Origin: a virus
Direction: 5' to 3' (one strand)
Virus record (IMG/VR): IMGVR_UViG_3300041955_000527
Coordinates: 1 to 25,785 of that record
Length of the DNA: 25,785 nucleotides
A program made the position numbers and the translations under genes. Position 1 is the stretch's first letter. Each line of letters begins with the position of its first letter. Positions 13,710 to 23,037 of this stretch are shown piece by piece. The notes beneath the pieces are model-generated. The model worked only from the letters and a program-made list of their open reading frames with translations. It had not been told where the DNA came from and did not search any database.

Positions 13710-16700
13710 ATGGGTCAGCCTTTCTCTTCGCAGCCTTCTCATGGGGCTATCCCCGTGGGCAGGCAGGAACCCCAGCCGGCGGGGATCGCATATAACGCCC
13801 AGGCCCCGGCGCCAGCGCTGCAATGGGATGTCCTCGTCACGGACGGCTCGCCGGACGGCTATGTGCTCGTGACGCAATCCTCGGCTGCCGAGGGCGTGGC
13901 ATGGATCTCCCCCAGTTCGGCGAGCCTGCCCTCCGGCGCGCAGAACCTGGTGCTGGCCACGCCCGCCGGGGCGAGCGGGACGACCTCGCTGCGTTCGCTG
14001 GTCGCGGGCGACCTGCCCATCGTACCCGTGGCGCAGGGCGGGACGGGCCTGTCGTCGACGGGCGCCGCCGACCAGATTATCGGTACAGCTCATTCCGGCG
14101 GCGGTTTGGAGTACAAGACGCTCACCGCCGGCGCCAATGTCACCATCACTCCCACGGCCGGCGCAATCACCATCGCCTCGTCGGGAGGCGGAGGAGGAGG
14201 GACGCCCGGCGGTTTGAACGGGCAGGTGCAGTACGACGCCAACGGCTCGTTCGGCGGGTTCACCGTCTCCGGGGACGGCACTCTCAACACATCGACAGGC
14301 GCCCTGACCGTTACCAAGACCAGCGGCGTCGGGTTCGCGCCATCAGCCACCACCGACACGACGAACGCGAACAACATCGGAAGTGGTACGCTCGGAGTGG
14401 CGCGCGGCGGGACGGGATTGGGCTCGCTGACTGCGCACGCGGTGATGCTCGGCGAAGGAACTTCAACGCCCGGGTTCGTCGCCGTCGGCACCGGCGGTCG
14501 GCTGCTGACAGACCAGGGGTCCGGGGCTGATCCGGCCTTCGTCGCGATGTCCGGGGATGCGACGATCGCCGGCACCGGAGCGCTGACTATTGGGGCAAGC
14601 GCGATCACCTCGGCCAAGATCGCCGCCTCGGCCGTCTCTTACGCCAAGATCCAGAACGCTTCGGCGACGACACTCCTGGGCAACCCCACGGGCTCGGCGG
14701 CGGCGCCCTCGGAGATCACCCTGGGCGCGAACCTGAGCTTTTCGGGCACGACCCTGGTCGCCGCATCGGGCTCCGCAGCGAACCCGGGAGGAACCGCGAA
14801 CCAAGTCCAATACAACAGCGGCGGAACAGCGTTCGGCGGGTTCACGATGTCGGGCGACGCCACGCTGGTGGTTTCCACGGGCGTCATCACGGTGAGCGCC
14901 GGGGCGATCACGCTGGCGAAGCACGCGAACCTCGCGGCCAGCTCGCTCATGGGCAACCCCACGGGCTCGCCCGCGGCCCCCTCGGCGATCACGCTGGCTG
15001 GGGGCCTGAGCTTCAGCGGCACCACCCTGGCTTCCCCCTCGGGCACGGTCACTTCGGTGTCGTGGACGGGCGACGGCGTGGTCTTCACCGCGTCGGCCGA
15101 CACGCCGGTCACCAGCTCGGGAACGCTCGCGCCGGCGTCGCTGATCGCCCAAACGGCGAACCGCGTGTTCGCGGGCCCATCTTCAGCGGGGCCGACGGCG
15201 CCGACTTTCCGGGCCCTTGTCGCGGCCGACATCCCTTCCCTGCCCGCCTCGCAGATCACCAGTGGCCAGCTCGCCACGGCGCAGGGAGGGACGGCCCTCT
15301 CGGCGATCGGCACGGCCTCCCAGGTCTTAGGCGTAAACACGGGGGCAACCGGCCTCGAGTACAAGACGCTCACGGCCGGGGCGAACGTCACCATTACGCC
15401 GGCTGCTGGGTCGATCACTATCGCTTCGTCCGGAGGCGCATCGGGTTACGCGACGATCGATAGCTCCGGCACGCCCTTGACCCAGCGGGCGACTGTCAAC
15501 TTCACCGGCGCGGGCGTCACCGCAGTAGACAACTCCGGCAGCTCGCGCACGGACGTCACGATCCCCGCGACGGTGACTTCGGTCTCGTGGACGGGCGATG
15601 GCGTGGTCTTCACGGCCTCGGCCGATACGCCTGTCACCACGTCCGGCACGCTCACTCCATCCCTGATCGCCCAGACGGCTCACTACGTCCTGGCGGGCCC
15701 GACCTCGGCGGGCCCCACGGCGCCGACCTTCCGGGCCCTGGCGGCCGCCGACATCCCCAGTCTGCCCGCCTCGCAAATAACCAGCGGCCAGCTCGGCGTA
15801 GCGCAGGGGGGCACCTCCGCAGCGACCCTCACGGCGCATGCGGTCCTTCTCGGTGAGGGAACCTCGGCCCTTGGCTTCGCCGCGATCGGCACCGGCGGCC
15901 GGCTCCTGGTAGATCAAGGGTCGGGCGCCGATCCGGCCTTCGTCGCGATTTCGGGCGATGCGACGTGCACCGCGGCAGGAGCCCTGACAGTCACGAAGAC
16001 GAGCGGCGTAGCGTTCGCGGCCTCGGCGACTACGGACACGACCAATGCGTCGAACATCGCCAGCGGGACGCTGGGAGTGGCCAGGGGCGGCACCGGCCTG
16101 GGCACGCTCACGGCGCACGCGGTCATGTTGGGCGAGGGCACCAGCTCGCCCGGATTCGTGGCCATCGGCACTGCGGGGCGTCATCTCGTTGACCAAGGTT
16201 CGGGCGCCGACCCGGCCTTCGTCGTGATTTCGGGCGATGCCACGTGCACTTCCACAGGCGCTGTGACCGTCACCAAGACGAGCGGGACGGCATTCGCAGC
16301 TTCGGCGACTACGGACACGACCAATGCGTCGAACATCGCCAGCGGGACCCTTGCGGCGGCCCGGCTTCCCGCTCCCACGGCGAGTACGCTGGGCGGGGTC
16401 GAGAGCTTGGCGGCGGTTACGTCGAAGTGGATCAACACCATCTCGACCTCGGGCGCTCCGTCGGCCACTCAGCCGGCGTTCACCGACATCTCGGGAACCG
16501 CAGCGGCCGCCCAGCTCCCTACCACCGGTCTGACGATCACCGAATGGGTCAGCGGCGTGACGGCCGCGACTGTCACCGGTACTGCCCCGACCACGGCCAC
16601 GACGCTCAATTGTGCCACTGCCAATGTTTTCACCATTGCTCTTGTCGCCAGTTCAGTTACCACGATCACGCTCAGCGGCCTACCCGTGGGAGCGACCGTG

Positions 16701-16886
16701 AAGATCACGACCTTTCAGCCCGGGACTGGCACGCCGGGAACGCTCGCCTGGGCAGGTCAGTCGATCCGCTGGAGCGGCGGGACGGCCGGGCAGGCGACCG
16801 CGACGGCCTCGATCGGGGACACCTTCGTCTTGTACTCGCCAGCGACTGGCATCATCTCTGGCAGCGTGGGCTGCCCAAATTTCTGA
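13710..16886 (+). CDS. Large repetitive tail fibre protein
   Basis: The 1058-residue protein begins after GGAGG with a unique N-terminus (about 1-100) that could attach to the virion. Roughly residues 100-960 are shuffled repeats: VAQGGTG, LLGNPTGSAAAPSEI, SFSGTTL, GLEYKTLTAGANVTI, SVSWTGDGVVFTASADTPVT, PTFRALVAADIPSLPASQI and GSGADPAFVAISGDAT blocks recur in several orders. Such Gly/Ala/Thr/Ser repeats are typical of trimeric phage fibres. The last 100 residues form a strand-rich domain like that of the 13335 gene. The stop at 16884 lies directly after a slippery sequence, so some products may be longer (see the frameshift site). Confidence 0.8.
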   Translation: MGQPFSSQPSHGAIPVGRQEPQPAGIAYNAQAPAPALQWDVLVTDGSPDGYVLVTQSSAAEGVAWISPSSASLPSGAQNLVLATPAGASGTTSLRSLVAGDLPIVPVAQGGTGLSSTGAADQIIGTAHSGGGLEYKTLTAGANVTITPTAGAITIASSGGGGGGTPGGLNGQVQYDANGSFGGFTVSGDGTLNTSTGALTVTKTSGVGFAPSATTDTTNANNIGSGTLGVARGGTGLGSLTAHAVMLGEGTSTPGFVAVGTGGRLLTDQGSGADPAFVAMSGDATIAGTGALTIGASAITSAKIAASAVSYAKIQNASATTLLGNPTGSAAAPSEITLGANLSFSGTTLVAASGSAANPGGTANQVQYNSGGTAFGGFTMSGDATLVVSTGVITVSAGAITLAKHANLAASSLMGNPTGSPAAPSAITLAGGLSFSGTTLASPSGTVTSVSWTGDGVVFTASADTPVTSSGTLAPASLIAQTANRVFAGPSSAGPTAPTFRALVAADIPSLPASQITSGQLATAQGGTALSAIGTASQVLGVNTGATGLEYKTLTAGANVTITPAAGSITIASSGGASGYATIDSSGTPLTQRATVNFTGAGVTAVDNSGSSRTDVTIPATVTSVSWTGDGVVFTASADTPVTTSGTLTPSLIAQTAHYVLAGPTSAGPTAPTFRALAAADIPSLPASQITSGQLGVAQGGTSAATLTAHAVLLGEGTSALGFAAIGTGGRLLVDQGSGADPAFVAISGDATCTAAGALTVTKTSGVAFAASATTDTTNASNIASGTLGVARGGTGLGTLTAHAVMLGEGTSSPGFVAIGTAGRHLVDQGSGADPAFVVISGDATCTSTGAVTVTKTSGTAFAASATTDTTNASNIASGTLAAARLPAPTASTLGGVESLAAVTSKWINTISTSGAPSATQPAFTDISGTAAAAQLPTTGLTITEWVSGVTAATVTGTAPTTATTLNCATANVFTIALVASSVTTITLSGLPVGATVKITTFQPGTGTPGTLAWAGQSIRWSGGTAGQATATASIGDTFVLYSPATGIISGSVGCPNF
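16023..16348 (+). repeat. 47-bp direct repeats inside the fibre gene
   Basis: An identical 47-base block occurs at 16023-16069 and 16302-16348, 279 bases apart, inside a longer similar module that also repeats the GADPAFV coding block. It shows recent module duplication and could support recombination that changes fibre length by 93 codons without shifting the frame. Confidence 0.8.
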
Positions 16887-16946
16887 GCAGCCCGCCACCG
16901 GTGACGAGCTACTCATTGAGTGGCCCGTCAACCGGCACGGCGGGCT
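16874..16946 (+). promoter_or_regulatory. Candidate programmed -1 frameshift site
   Basis: In the fibre frame the last codons are TGC CCA AAT TTC TGA. C CCA AAT (16874-16880) and A AAT TTC (16877-16883) both fit the X XXY YYZ slippery rule, and the -1 frame reads CCC AAA TTT CTG AGC. After a 5-base spacer (TGAGC), AGCCCGCC (16889-16896) can pair with GGCGGGCT (16939-16946), with an inner CCGG/CCGG helix. Slippery heptamer, short spacer and stem-loop are the standard parts of a -1 signal. A shift would attach the Ig-like frame ending at 17317. This is a prediction from sequence only. Confidence 0.55.
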
Positions 16947-17317
16947 CTCCATCCGGCAACTTCACGGTCACACTTGGCTCCGGCTCTATGAGCGGCTCCG
17001 TCACGATCGCGCCCCACTCGGCGCTGGGCGGCACATTTGTCACGACCCCAAGCCCGATGTCGATCTCAGTCGCATCGCCGACAGCGACGTTCACGGTCGA
17101 TGATGCATCGGCGGGCAGCGACACGATCACAACGACAAACAGCCTGAGCCTGATCGATCCGGCGGGCGTGCCCTATACGGTTACCGCGCCGATCGTCGGC
17201 CTCGTTGCTCAATGGCTGTTCTCCGAGGGCAGCGGCACCACGACAGCGGACAACACGGGCAACGGCAACACCGGCACGCTGGCCGGCGGCATTTCCTGGA
17301 CGCAGGGGCCATCATGA
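16901..17317 (+). CDS. Ig-like domain plus first part of a LamG-like domain
   Basis: As a separate gene this would be 138 residues from GTG 16901, which has no ribosome site. It may instead be the -1 frameshift extension of the fibre (joined through KFLSSPPPVTSY, a linker-like segment). Residues of about 1-95 form an Ig-like fold with SGNFTVTLGSGSMSGSVTI and a final strand TATFTVDDASAGSDTIT. From about residue 100 the text VAQWLFSEGSGTTTADNTGN is the characteristic beginning of a LamG/concanavalin-like domain. That domain breaks off at SWTQGPS and continues in the next gene, whose ATG overlaps this stop (ATGA). Confidence 0.6.
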   Translation: MTSYSLSGPSTGTAGSPSGNFTVTLGSGSMSGSVTIAPHSALGGTFVTTPSPMSISVASPTATFTVDDASAGSDTITTTNSLSLIDPAGVPYTVTAPIVGLVAQWLFSEGSGTTTADNTGNGNTGTLAGGISWTQGPS

Positions 17318-20300
17318 GCACGTCCGCGATCAGCACGGTTGACTACTCCTACGGGGGACAGATCGCCTATGCGGGCGTGTCCGTGCCCGATTCGTCAGCT
17401 CTTCGGTTCACGTCCTCGCAGAGCTTCACGCTGGCTTGCTGGATCAACGTCGCATATTTCTGGTCAACCCAAAAGCAGGCAATTATTGCCAAGTCGGTCG
17501 GGCTCGGAAATCCTTATGGCCTGTACGTCAGCTCGACGGGACAACTGACGTCGATCTCAACGAACCAGCAGCTCGCCGAGTACGGCTACATCACCCAAGG
17601 TATATGGATGCATGTTGCCGTTGTTCAGGACAGGACCGCCAATACACAGAAGATCTACATCAACGGCGCCGTCTCCAGCTCGACCGGGACTGCTCAGCCG
17701 GGCGACGGGACGGGGCCGCTCTGGATCGGACGAGATCCGTCCGGCAATTATTTCAGCGGACAGATCGCCGACGTGCGGATCTACAATATTGCCCTGACGG
17801 CCACGCAGGTCATGACCCTGGCGGTTCCGATCGTTCTGGCCGCGACTCCGTCGTCTTCTCTCGGGACGCTGTTTAACGCCGGGGTGTCGATCGATACCGT
17901 CATCGCCGCTAAGTTTCAAACCCCGATCACCACGGGCTCGCTCACCCTTTCCTTGGTCGATAGCAACGGGAACACGATCGCGACCTCGGCTGTCTCCTAC
18001 AACTCGAGCACTTACACTGCAACGTGGACGCCGTCCGCAGCGCTTACCTACGGGATGACCTATACGGCCACGATCAGCGGGGGGACGAACAGCGCCGGTG
18101 CGGCAATGGTCCCGTTCGTCTTGACGTTCACGACTGACGCAGCTCCACTGGCCGTGTCGTGGGCAGTCCCTGGGAGTGGAGCTAGTGGCGTTCCGATCTC
18201 ATCCAACATCACGGCGTGGTTCAATCAAGGGATCGCGGCATACTCGGGCACCAACGAGACTCAAGGCGCGGGCAATGTCACAGCTACCAACGGCAGTCCG
18301 ACGCTTATATTCGCTTCGGCGCAATCCGGGCTTGTCGGAAAATACATTGCTGTCTACGGTGATCTTTATCTGGTTGACGTGATTGCTGAAGTAGACAGCA
18401 CACATTGGACGATGTCCACCCCCTACCAGGGCGTGACAACCACGACCGAATGGTTCACCGTTCTCTTCCCGAACTATCCATCGCTCACCCTGAGCGACAG
18501 CGGCGGGTCTGTGGCCGGTGGTTGCGTCTATAGCCAGTCGCTCAACGCGGTCATCTTCGTGCCGTCGTCTCCCTTGTCTTATGCGACGACCTATACGGCT
18601 TCGCTCAGCGGTGCGACAACTGCTGGCGGCAGTCCGATGGCCGCGCCCATCACGTGGTCATTCACCACGGCCCCGTCGTCGGCGGCCCTGCCGGTCGTCT
18701 CGGCGGTAACGCCGGTCGCAGGCGCTGTCGGGGTCGCGATCGCCTCGACGATTACCGCGACGTTCGGCACGTCGGTCAACCCGGCCTCCATCGGGTTCAC
18801 CCTCACCGGGCCGTCCGGCAGTGTTGCGGTCACAAACGGTTCTCCCTCTACCACGGCCGTCTGGACGCCGACGGCGCCGCTGGCCTACGGGGCGATCTAC
18901 ACAGCCACGATTACCGGGGGCCTCAATGCCGACGGGACCGGGCCGATTTCCTGGTCGTTCACGACTCTCGGTCCGGCAGTCACCGCGACGTTCCCGCCCG
19001 CGGGCGCGAACGGAGTGCCGACCAATGCGGCCGTCACCGCGACTTTCAGCGAGGCGGTCACGTCCGGCTCGATCACGTTCACGCTGGCCAGTTCAGCGGG
19101 GAGCGTTCCGGCGACCGTCACGTACAGCTCGTCAACCCATGTCGCCACGTTGACACCGACCTCGACGCTGGCATGCTCCGTGCTCTACACGGCCACGCTC
19201 AGCGGAGTGACCGACGCGGCCGGTCACACGATGGCCCAGACGTTGACCTGGACCTTCACGACCGCCCCGGCCTGTGTCGCGAGCATCGTCAACGCTCTCG
19301 CGATTCCGCCGACTCCCGGCGGACGGCTTTGGTGGAATGCATCTCGGCTGGCGCAGGCCGCGACGTGGTGGGCGTCGAACTCCTATAACCCGAGCACGAC
19401 GGGCAGTTACAACCCGTGCTCGTTAAACACGTTCGAGGCGTGGGCATTCGCCTACCTCATGACCGGGACATCCTCTTACGCGACATCGGCGATCGCCTCG
19501 CTGACCCCATATACGGTGCCCGCTCACGAGCTGAATTATACGTCCCAAGATGACTACCGATGGTATCCGCAGATCGCGCTGGTGTTCGATTGGCTCTTCA
19601 ATGAAATGACCCGCGCGCAGGTCGCCAAGTTCACGAGTCTCTACAACTGTTACTCGCAAATTGTGCTCTCGAACTCGTGGGGCGGTCCGGGCAGCGCGGG
19701 CAGTAATTACTATTGGGGATACTGGACAAACTCACTCAACTTCGCGATTGCAAGCTACTATCTGAATCCGATGTCGTGGACCATCCTCTACCACGACCTT
19801 GTGACGCGATGGGAGAACGATGCGCTCGGTTACCAGGCCGGGATCGGCCAGAGCGGCAGCTTCGGCGGTAAGGGTGGCGTTCCGATCGAGGGGTCCGATT
19901 ACGGGCGGACATCCTATCAATATCCTCTCAGCGCGTTCGGGACCCTGGCCACGATGGGGCGTGACCTCCTGAGCGAGACCAACTGGTACAATGAGGCGAC
20001 ATTCGTACTTATCTATACGACGTCCCTGGCTCCGATCGCCAGCGCTTTCGGAACGGTAACCTACATCCAGTTCCCGTTCGGCCCGTGCTCCTATCCTGTC
20101 TCCGGCTTCCCCGTCAATGACTCCGGCCAGGGATGCGGCGCGAAGTATTACTCTGACTTCATGTCCATGATATCGAGCAAGTACGCGAGCCTGCCAATCG
20201 GCCAGTACGCTCGTCAGTGGCTCACCACGGTGACTGGAGAAATCGATCCGTGGGTGGCGGCAGTAGACGGCGGAAGCTCGTCGCTGGCGTTCTCCGGACT

Positions 20301-21240
20301 CCCGCTCGACTACTACGCTCCCTGCAACGGGTTCTTCTTCACGAAGAACACGTGGGCGTCGACCGGGATGTCGGTCCTGCTTCAACTAGGGGGAGGCACG
20401 GGCGGGAGCCATCTCGACCCTTCATGGGGATCGTTTCAGATCTACATCGCGAACCAGAACATCGCGCCGTGCCATGCGGAATATTCGGCGTCCTTCGCGG
20501 ACGGCACCGGGTCGAACACGACGACGGCTTATAACACCATACTTTACAACAACGCCGGTCAACTGTCTCCCGAAATCGTCGAGTCGAACGTACTGGCTAT
20601 GGAAAGCAAAAGCGATCATTCCTATGCCGCCGTCGACATTGGCGCGACTTACGTGCCGTGGTACTCAGAGGGTAATGCCGCAGCGGGCCCGACGACCAGG
20701 GAGTACTTGTTCGTTCGCTCGATGGCGACGCTGATCGTAGTCGATCGCCTTCAGTCGGCCACTACGGGAGTCACGCAGTCGTTCCTCCTGCACCTGATCG
20801 GGAACCCGACCCTTACCGACGGAACACATGCGACGTTCGTCGCCGGTACTCAGCAGTTATGGCTGACCACGCTGGCAACTACCGGCTCTACCGCGTACAG
20901 CGTGTCGCATGAAGGCGAGACAAACGGCGGAACGATCGACGTTTACCGTCTGATCGACACTGTGTCCGGCTCGCAATATACCGTCTTTCTGCACGTCATC
21001 ACGTGCGGGCCCTCCGGGACGAACCCCGTAACGGCGGTTTTGACCACGCAGGGCAGTAGCACATACACCGTCACGTTGATCTCGGGAACCGCCAGCGCCG
21101 TCCTGGTCATCCCCCAGGCGGTAGGGAGCACGGGAGGCACGTTCGGCTACGCGGCGTCGGGGACGCCGACACAGACGGCACTTCGCACCACGATTCAATC
21201 TTGCACCGTGACTACTTCCGGTCCGGTTTGGGGGTCGTAA
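17314..21240 (+). CDS. Tailspike-like protein: LamG part, Ig-like repeats, heparinase II/III-like lyase
   Basis: The 1309-residue protein has three parts. Residues 1-168 complete a LamG domain (SVPDSSALRF, SFTLACWINV, IADVRIYNIALT) begun in the preceding frame. About 172-650 are four Big_5/SbsA-type Ig-like repeats, each ending in a (W/L)xFTT strand. From about 670 to the end is a heparinase II/III-like polysaccharide lyase: helical toroid with LWWNASRLAQAATWW and YRWYPQIALVFDWLFNEM, an EGSDYGRTSY motif (859-868), then a beta part with H1033 in GGSHLDPSWGSFQIY. The likely job is eliminative cleavage of a surface polysaccharide during adsorption. Catalytic residues are assigned by pattern only. 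ATG 17314 is chosen because of the ATGA overlap. Confidence 0.72.
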   Translation: MSTSAISTVDYSYGGQIAYAGVSVPDSSALRFTSSQSFTLACWINVAYFWSTQKQAIIAKSVGLGNPYGLYVSSTGQLTSISTNQQLAEYGYITQGIWMHVAVVQDRTANTQKIYINGAVSSSTGTAQPGDGTGPLWIGRDPSGNYFSGQIADVRIYNIALTATQVMTLAVPIVLAATPSSSLGTLFNAGVSIDTVIAAKFQTPITTGSLTLSLVDSNGNTIATSAVSYNSSTYTATWTPSAALTYGMTYTATISGGTNSAGAAMVPFVLTFTTDAAPLAVSWAVPGSGASGVPISSNITAWFNQGIAAYSGTNETQGAGNVTATNGSPTLIFASAQSGLVGKYIAVYGDLYLVDVIAEVDSTHWTMSTPYQGVTTTTEWFTVLFPNYPSLTLSDSGGSVAGGCVYSQSLNAVIFVPSSPLSYATTYTASLSGATTAGGSPMAAPITWSFTTAPSSAALPVVSAVTPVAGAVGVAIASTITATFGTSVNPASIGFTLTGPSGSVAVTNGSPSTTAVWTPTAPLAYGAIYTATITGGLNADGTGPISWSFTTLGPAVTATFPPAGANGVPTNAAVTATFSEAVTSGSITFTLASSAGSVPATVTYSSSTHVATLTPTSTLACSVLYTATLSGVTDAAGHTMAQTLTWTFTTAPACVASIVNALAIPPTPGGRLWWNASRLAQAATWWASNSYNPSTTGSYNPCSLNTFEAWAFAYLMTGTSSYATSAIASLTPYTVPAHELNYTSQDDYRWYPQIALVFDWLFNEMTRAQVAKFTSLYNCYSQIVLSNSWGGPGSAGSNYYWGYWTNSLNFAIASYYLNPMSWTILYHDLVTRWENDALGYQAGIGQSGSFGGKGGVPIEGSDYGRTSYQYPLSAFGTLATMGRDLLSETNWYNEATFVLIYTTSLAPIASAFGTVTYIQFPFGPCSYPVSGFPVNDSGQGCGAKYYSDFMSMISSKYASLPIGQYARQWLTTVTGEIDPWVAAVDGGSSSLAFSGLPLDYYAPCNGFFFTKNTWASTGMSVLLQLGGGTGGSHLDPSWGSFQIYIANQNIAPCHAEYSASFADGTGSNTTTAYNTILYNNAGQLSPEIVESNVLAMESKSDHSYAAVDIGATYVPWYSEGNAAAGPTTREYLFVRSMATLIVVDRLQSATTGVTQSFLLHLIGNPTLTDGTHATFVAGTQQLWLTTLATTGSTAYSVSHEGETNGGTIDVYRLIDTVSGSQYTVFLHVITCGPSGTNPVTAVLTTQGSSTYTVTLISGTASAVLVIPQAVGSTGGTFGYAASGTPTQTALRTTIQSCTVTTSGPVWGS

Positions 21241-21243
21241 GGC

Positions 21244-23037
21244 ATGTCTAATATCATCACCAGCTGCGGAACGAACGCGGTGGCGACCGGTCTTCCGCAG
21301 CCGTCAAACTTGATCTATGACGGCACGAATTACTGGATCTTCTACGGCCACTCCACGCAGTCCGGAAAGGTGTGCTACCAGCACACGACGAGCCTGGCGT
21401 CTTGGTCGAACGGAGAATCGACCGCGACGGCGACGAACTTTCCCGTCGATGCGAGACTATTTACGGTCCTGTTCAGCCTTTCGCAGACGACCGTGCTCGT
21501 CTTCTGGTACGACTCCAGCAACCCGTACCTGTGGTATCAGCGCGGTGTGATTTCGGGAACCGCGATCACCTGGTCCGGAGCCGTACTCGTCGCTACTCCC
21601 CCCTCGGTTGCAGAATATGCTGTTTCCGGCGCCCTGAACTCGTCGTCGATACCCGAGGTTTTCCTCGTCATCAACAACGGGGAATACCAGGTCCATTACA
21701 AGGCTTCCAATGCGATTGGCCCGACGTTCGCGGATTCCGCAGGTGGAGGAGCCGGGTTCAATTGGGCCCAGACCGGGCCGCAGACGAACCATGGGGTGCC
21801 GTCAACTGTAGCGATGTTCCCGCTGGCTTCACTCGGCGTCCTGACGATCCTGGACCAGAACGCGTCGGGCATGAACTATCTGGAGTCGGCGATTTACAGC
21901 GGGACCTCCTGGGGATCCTGGTCCACCCTGTGGAGCGGTGCGGCTGCATCGCTCTCGCTCTGGGCGGGGGTCCAGGTTACGGCTTTGGGCAACCCGTATG
22001 TACTCGGAGTTTCGGCGGCGAGCACATTCAGCTTCAAGCAGTGGTCCGGTTCAGCCTGGACGTCTCTGACTGCTCCGACGTGGCCTGCGAACGGTCTCGG
22101 AACGATATCGAGCGTCTCGCTCACCACGGACGGGACGAACGTTTACGCGCAGGTGATCGACGGCAGCGGCTTGATCCAGATCAACGAGTACTCTGTTTCG
22201 GGAACGACGTGGGGCGGTTGGAACGAGCTGGCGGGAGATTCGGCCGATACGAGCCGGGCTTACATCGAGACTGGCCCCTACGTCTCGGCTCCGCTGGCGA
22301 TCTATACGCACACAAACGGCAGCAATTACGAGATCTGGGCCGCTACACCGGGAGGATCGTTCACCGTCTCGCCGGGCGCGGTTCCCGCAAGCCACTCGGG
22401 CAACATCACGCTGACCCTGACCGGCACAAGTACGAGCTGGACGAGCGGCTCGACCGTCACGGTCCAGAACTCCGTCACCGGCACCACGACCGTCACGAAG
22501 GGGACGTGGATCCAGAGCAGCGGTACGGCCGCGACCCTCACCGTCACGACAGGGGCAGGGACGGGGACGTTCACCGTCACCGTCGACGGCCTGGTCAGTC
22601 CGTCGCTGACCGTGGACGCGGCCGCCTTCACGATCTCGCCGACTACCAACAGCACGGGCCAGACCACGACGGTCACGGCGACCGGGACGAACACGCTTTG
22701 GTCCTCGGAGATCGCGGCGACGCTGTTCTCCGTCTCAGGCGGCGCCGGCGCGAGCATCAGCTCGACCTCCGTCACGAGCAACACGGCGGCGACATTCAGC
22801 CTGGTCACCGGCTCGGCGGCGGGCACGCTCACCATTACCGACGCCCCGACGACGGACACGGCAACATTCACCGTGACAACGGCTCCGACAACGGCAACTC
22901 TGAGCGCGCCGGGTTCGCTTAGCGGAAATGTCGGCACGGCAAGCGGCAACTTCACGATCACGCTGGATCACCCGGCGCCCATTGGCGGCGTGGTCTGCAC
23001 GATCACCGACAGCGTGTCCAACGCGGAGATCTCATAA
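21244..23037 (+). CDS. Beta-propeller-like fibre protein with Ig-like repeats
   Basis: The 597-residue protein starts one codon after the previous stop and in the same frame (TAA GGC ATG). Residues of about 1-370 show repeating strand blocks with aromatic turns, such as YDGTNYWIFYG, TVLVFWYDSS and SGTSWGSWSTLWSG. These suggest a sialidase-like or lectin-like propeller, though Asp-box motifs are not clear. From about 372 come Ig/IPT-like modules (SFTVSPGAVPASHSGNITLT; FTISPTTNSTGQTTTVTATG). The last module, GNFTITLDHPAPIGGVV, is cut by the stop and seems to resume in the next frame. A receptor-binding role is inferred from position and composition. Confidence 0.65.
   Translation: MSNIITSCGTNAVATGLPQPSNLIYDGTNYWIFYGHSTQSGKVCYQHTTSLASWSNGESTATATNFPVDARLFTVLFSLSQTTVLVFWYDSSNPYLWYQRGVISGTAITWSGAVLVATPPSVAEYAVSGALNSSSIPEVFLVINNGEYQVHYKASNAIGPTFADSAGGGAGFNWAQTGPQTNHGVPSTVAMFPLASLGVLTILDQNASGMNYLESAIYSGTSWGSWSTLWSGAAASLSLWAGVQVTALGNPYVLGVSAASTFSFKQWSGSAWTSLTAPTWPANGLGTISSVSLTTDGTNVYAQVIDGSGLIQINEYSVSGTTWGGWNELAGDSADTSRAYIETGPYVSAPLAIYTHTNGSNYEIWAATPGGSFTVSPGAVPASHSGNITLTLTGTSTSWTSGSTVTVQNSVTGTTTVTKGTWIQSSGTAATLTVTTGAGTGTFTVTVDGLVSPSLTVDAAAFTISPTTNSTGQTTTVTATGTNTLWSSEIAATLFSVSGGAGASISSTSVTSNTAATFSLVTGSAAGTLTITDAPTTDTATFTVTTAPTTATLSAPGSLSGNVGTASGNFTITLDHPAPIGGVVCTITDSVSNAEIS

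Noticed and set aside
15327-16196. 289-codon minus frame inside the fibre gene
   Set aside because: It is antisense to the repetitive fibre; the Arg/Gly-rich translation follows from the repeats.
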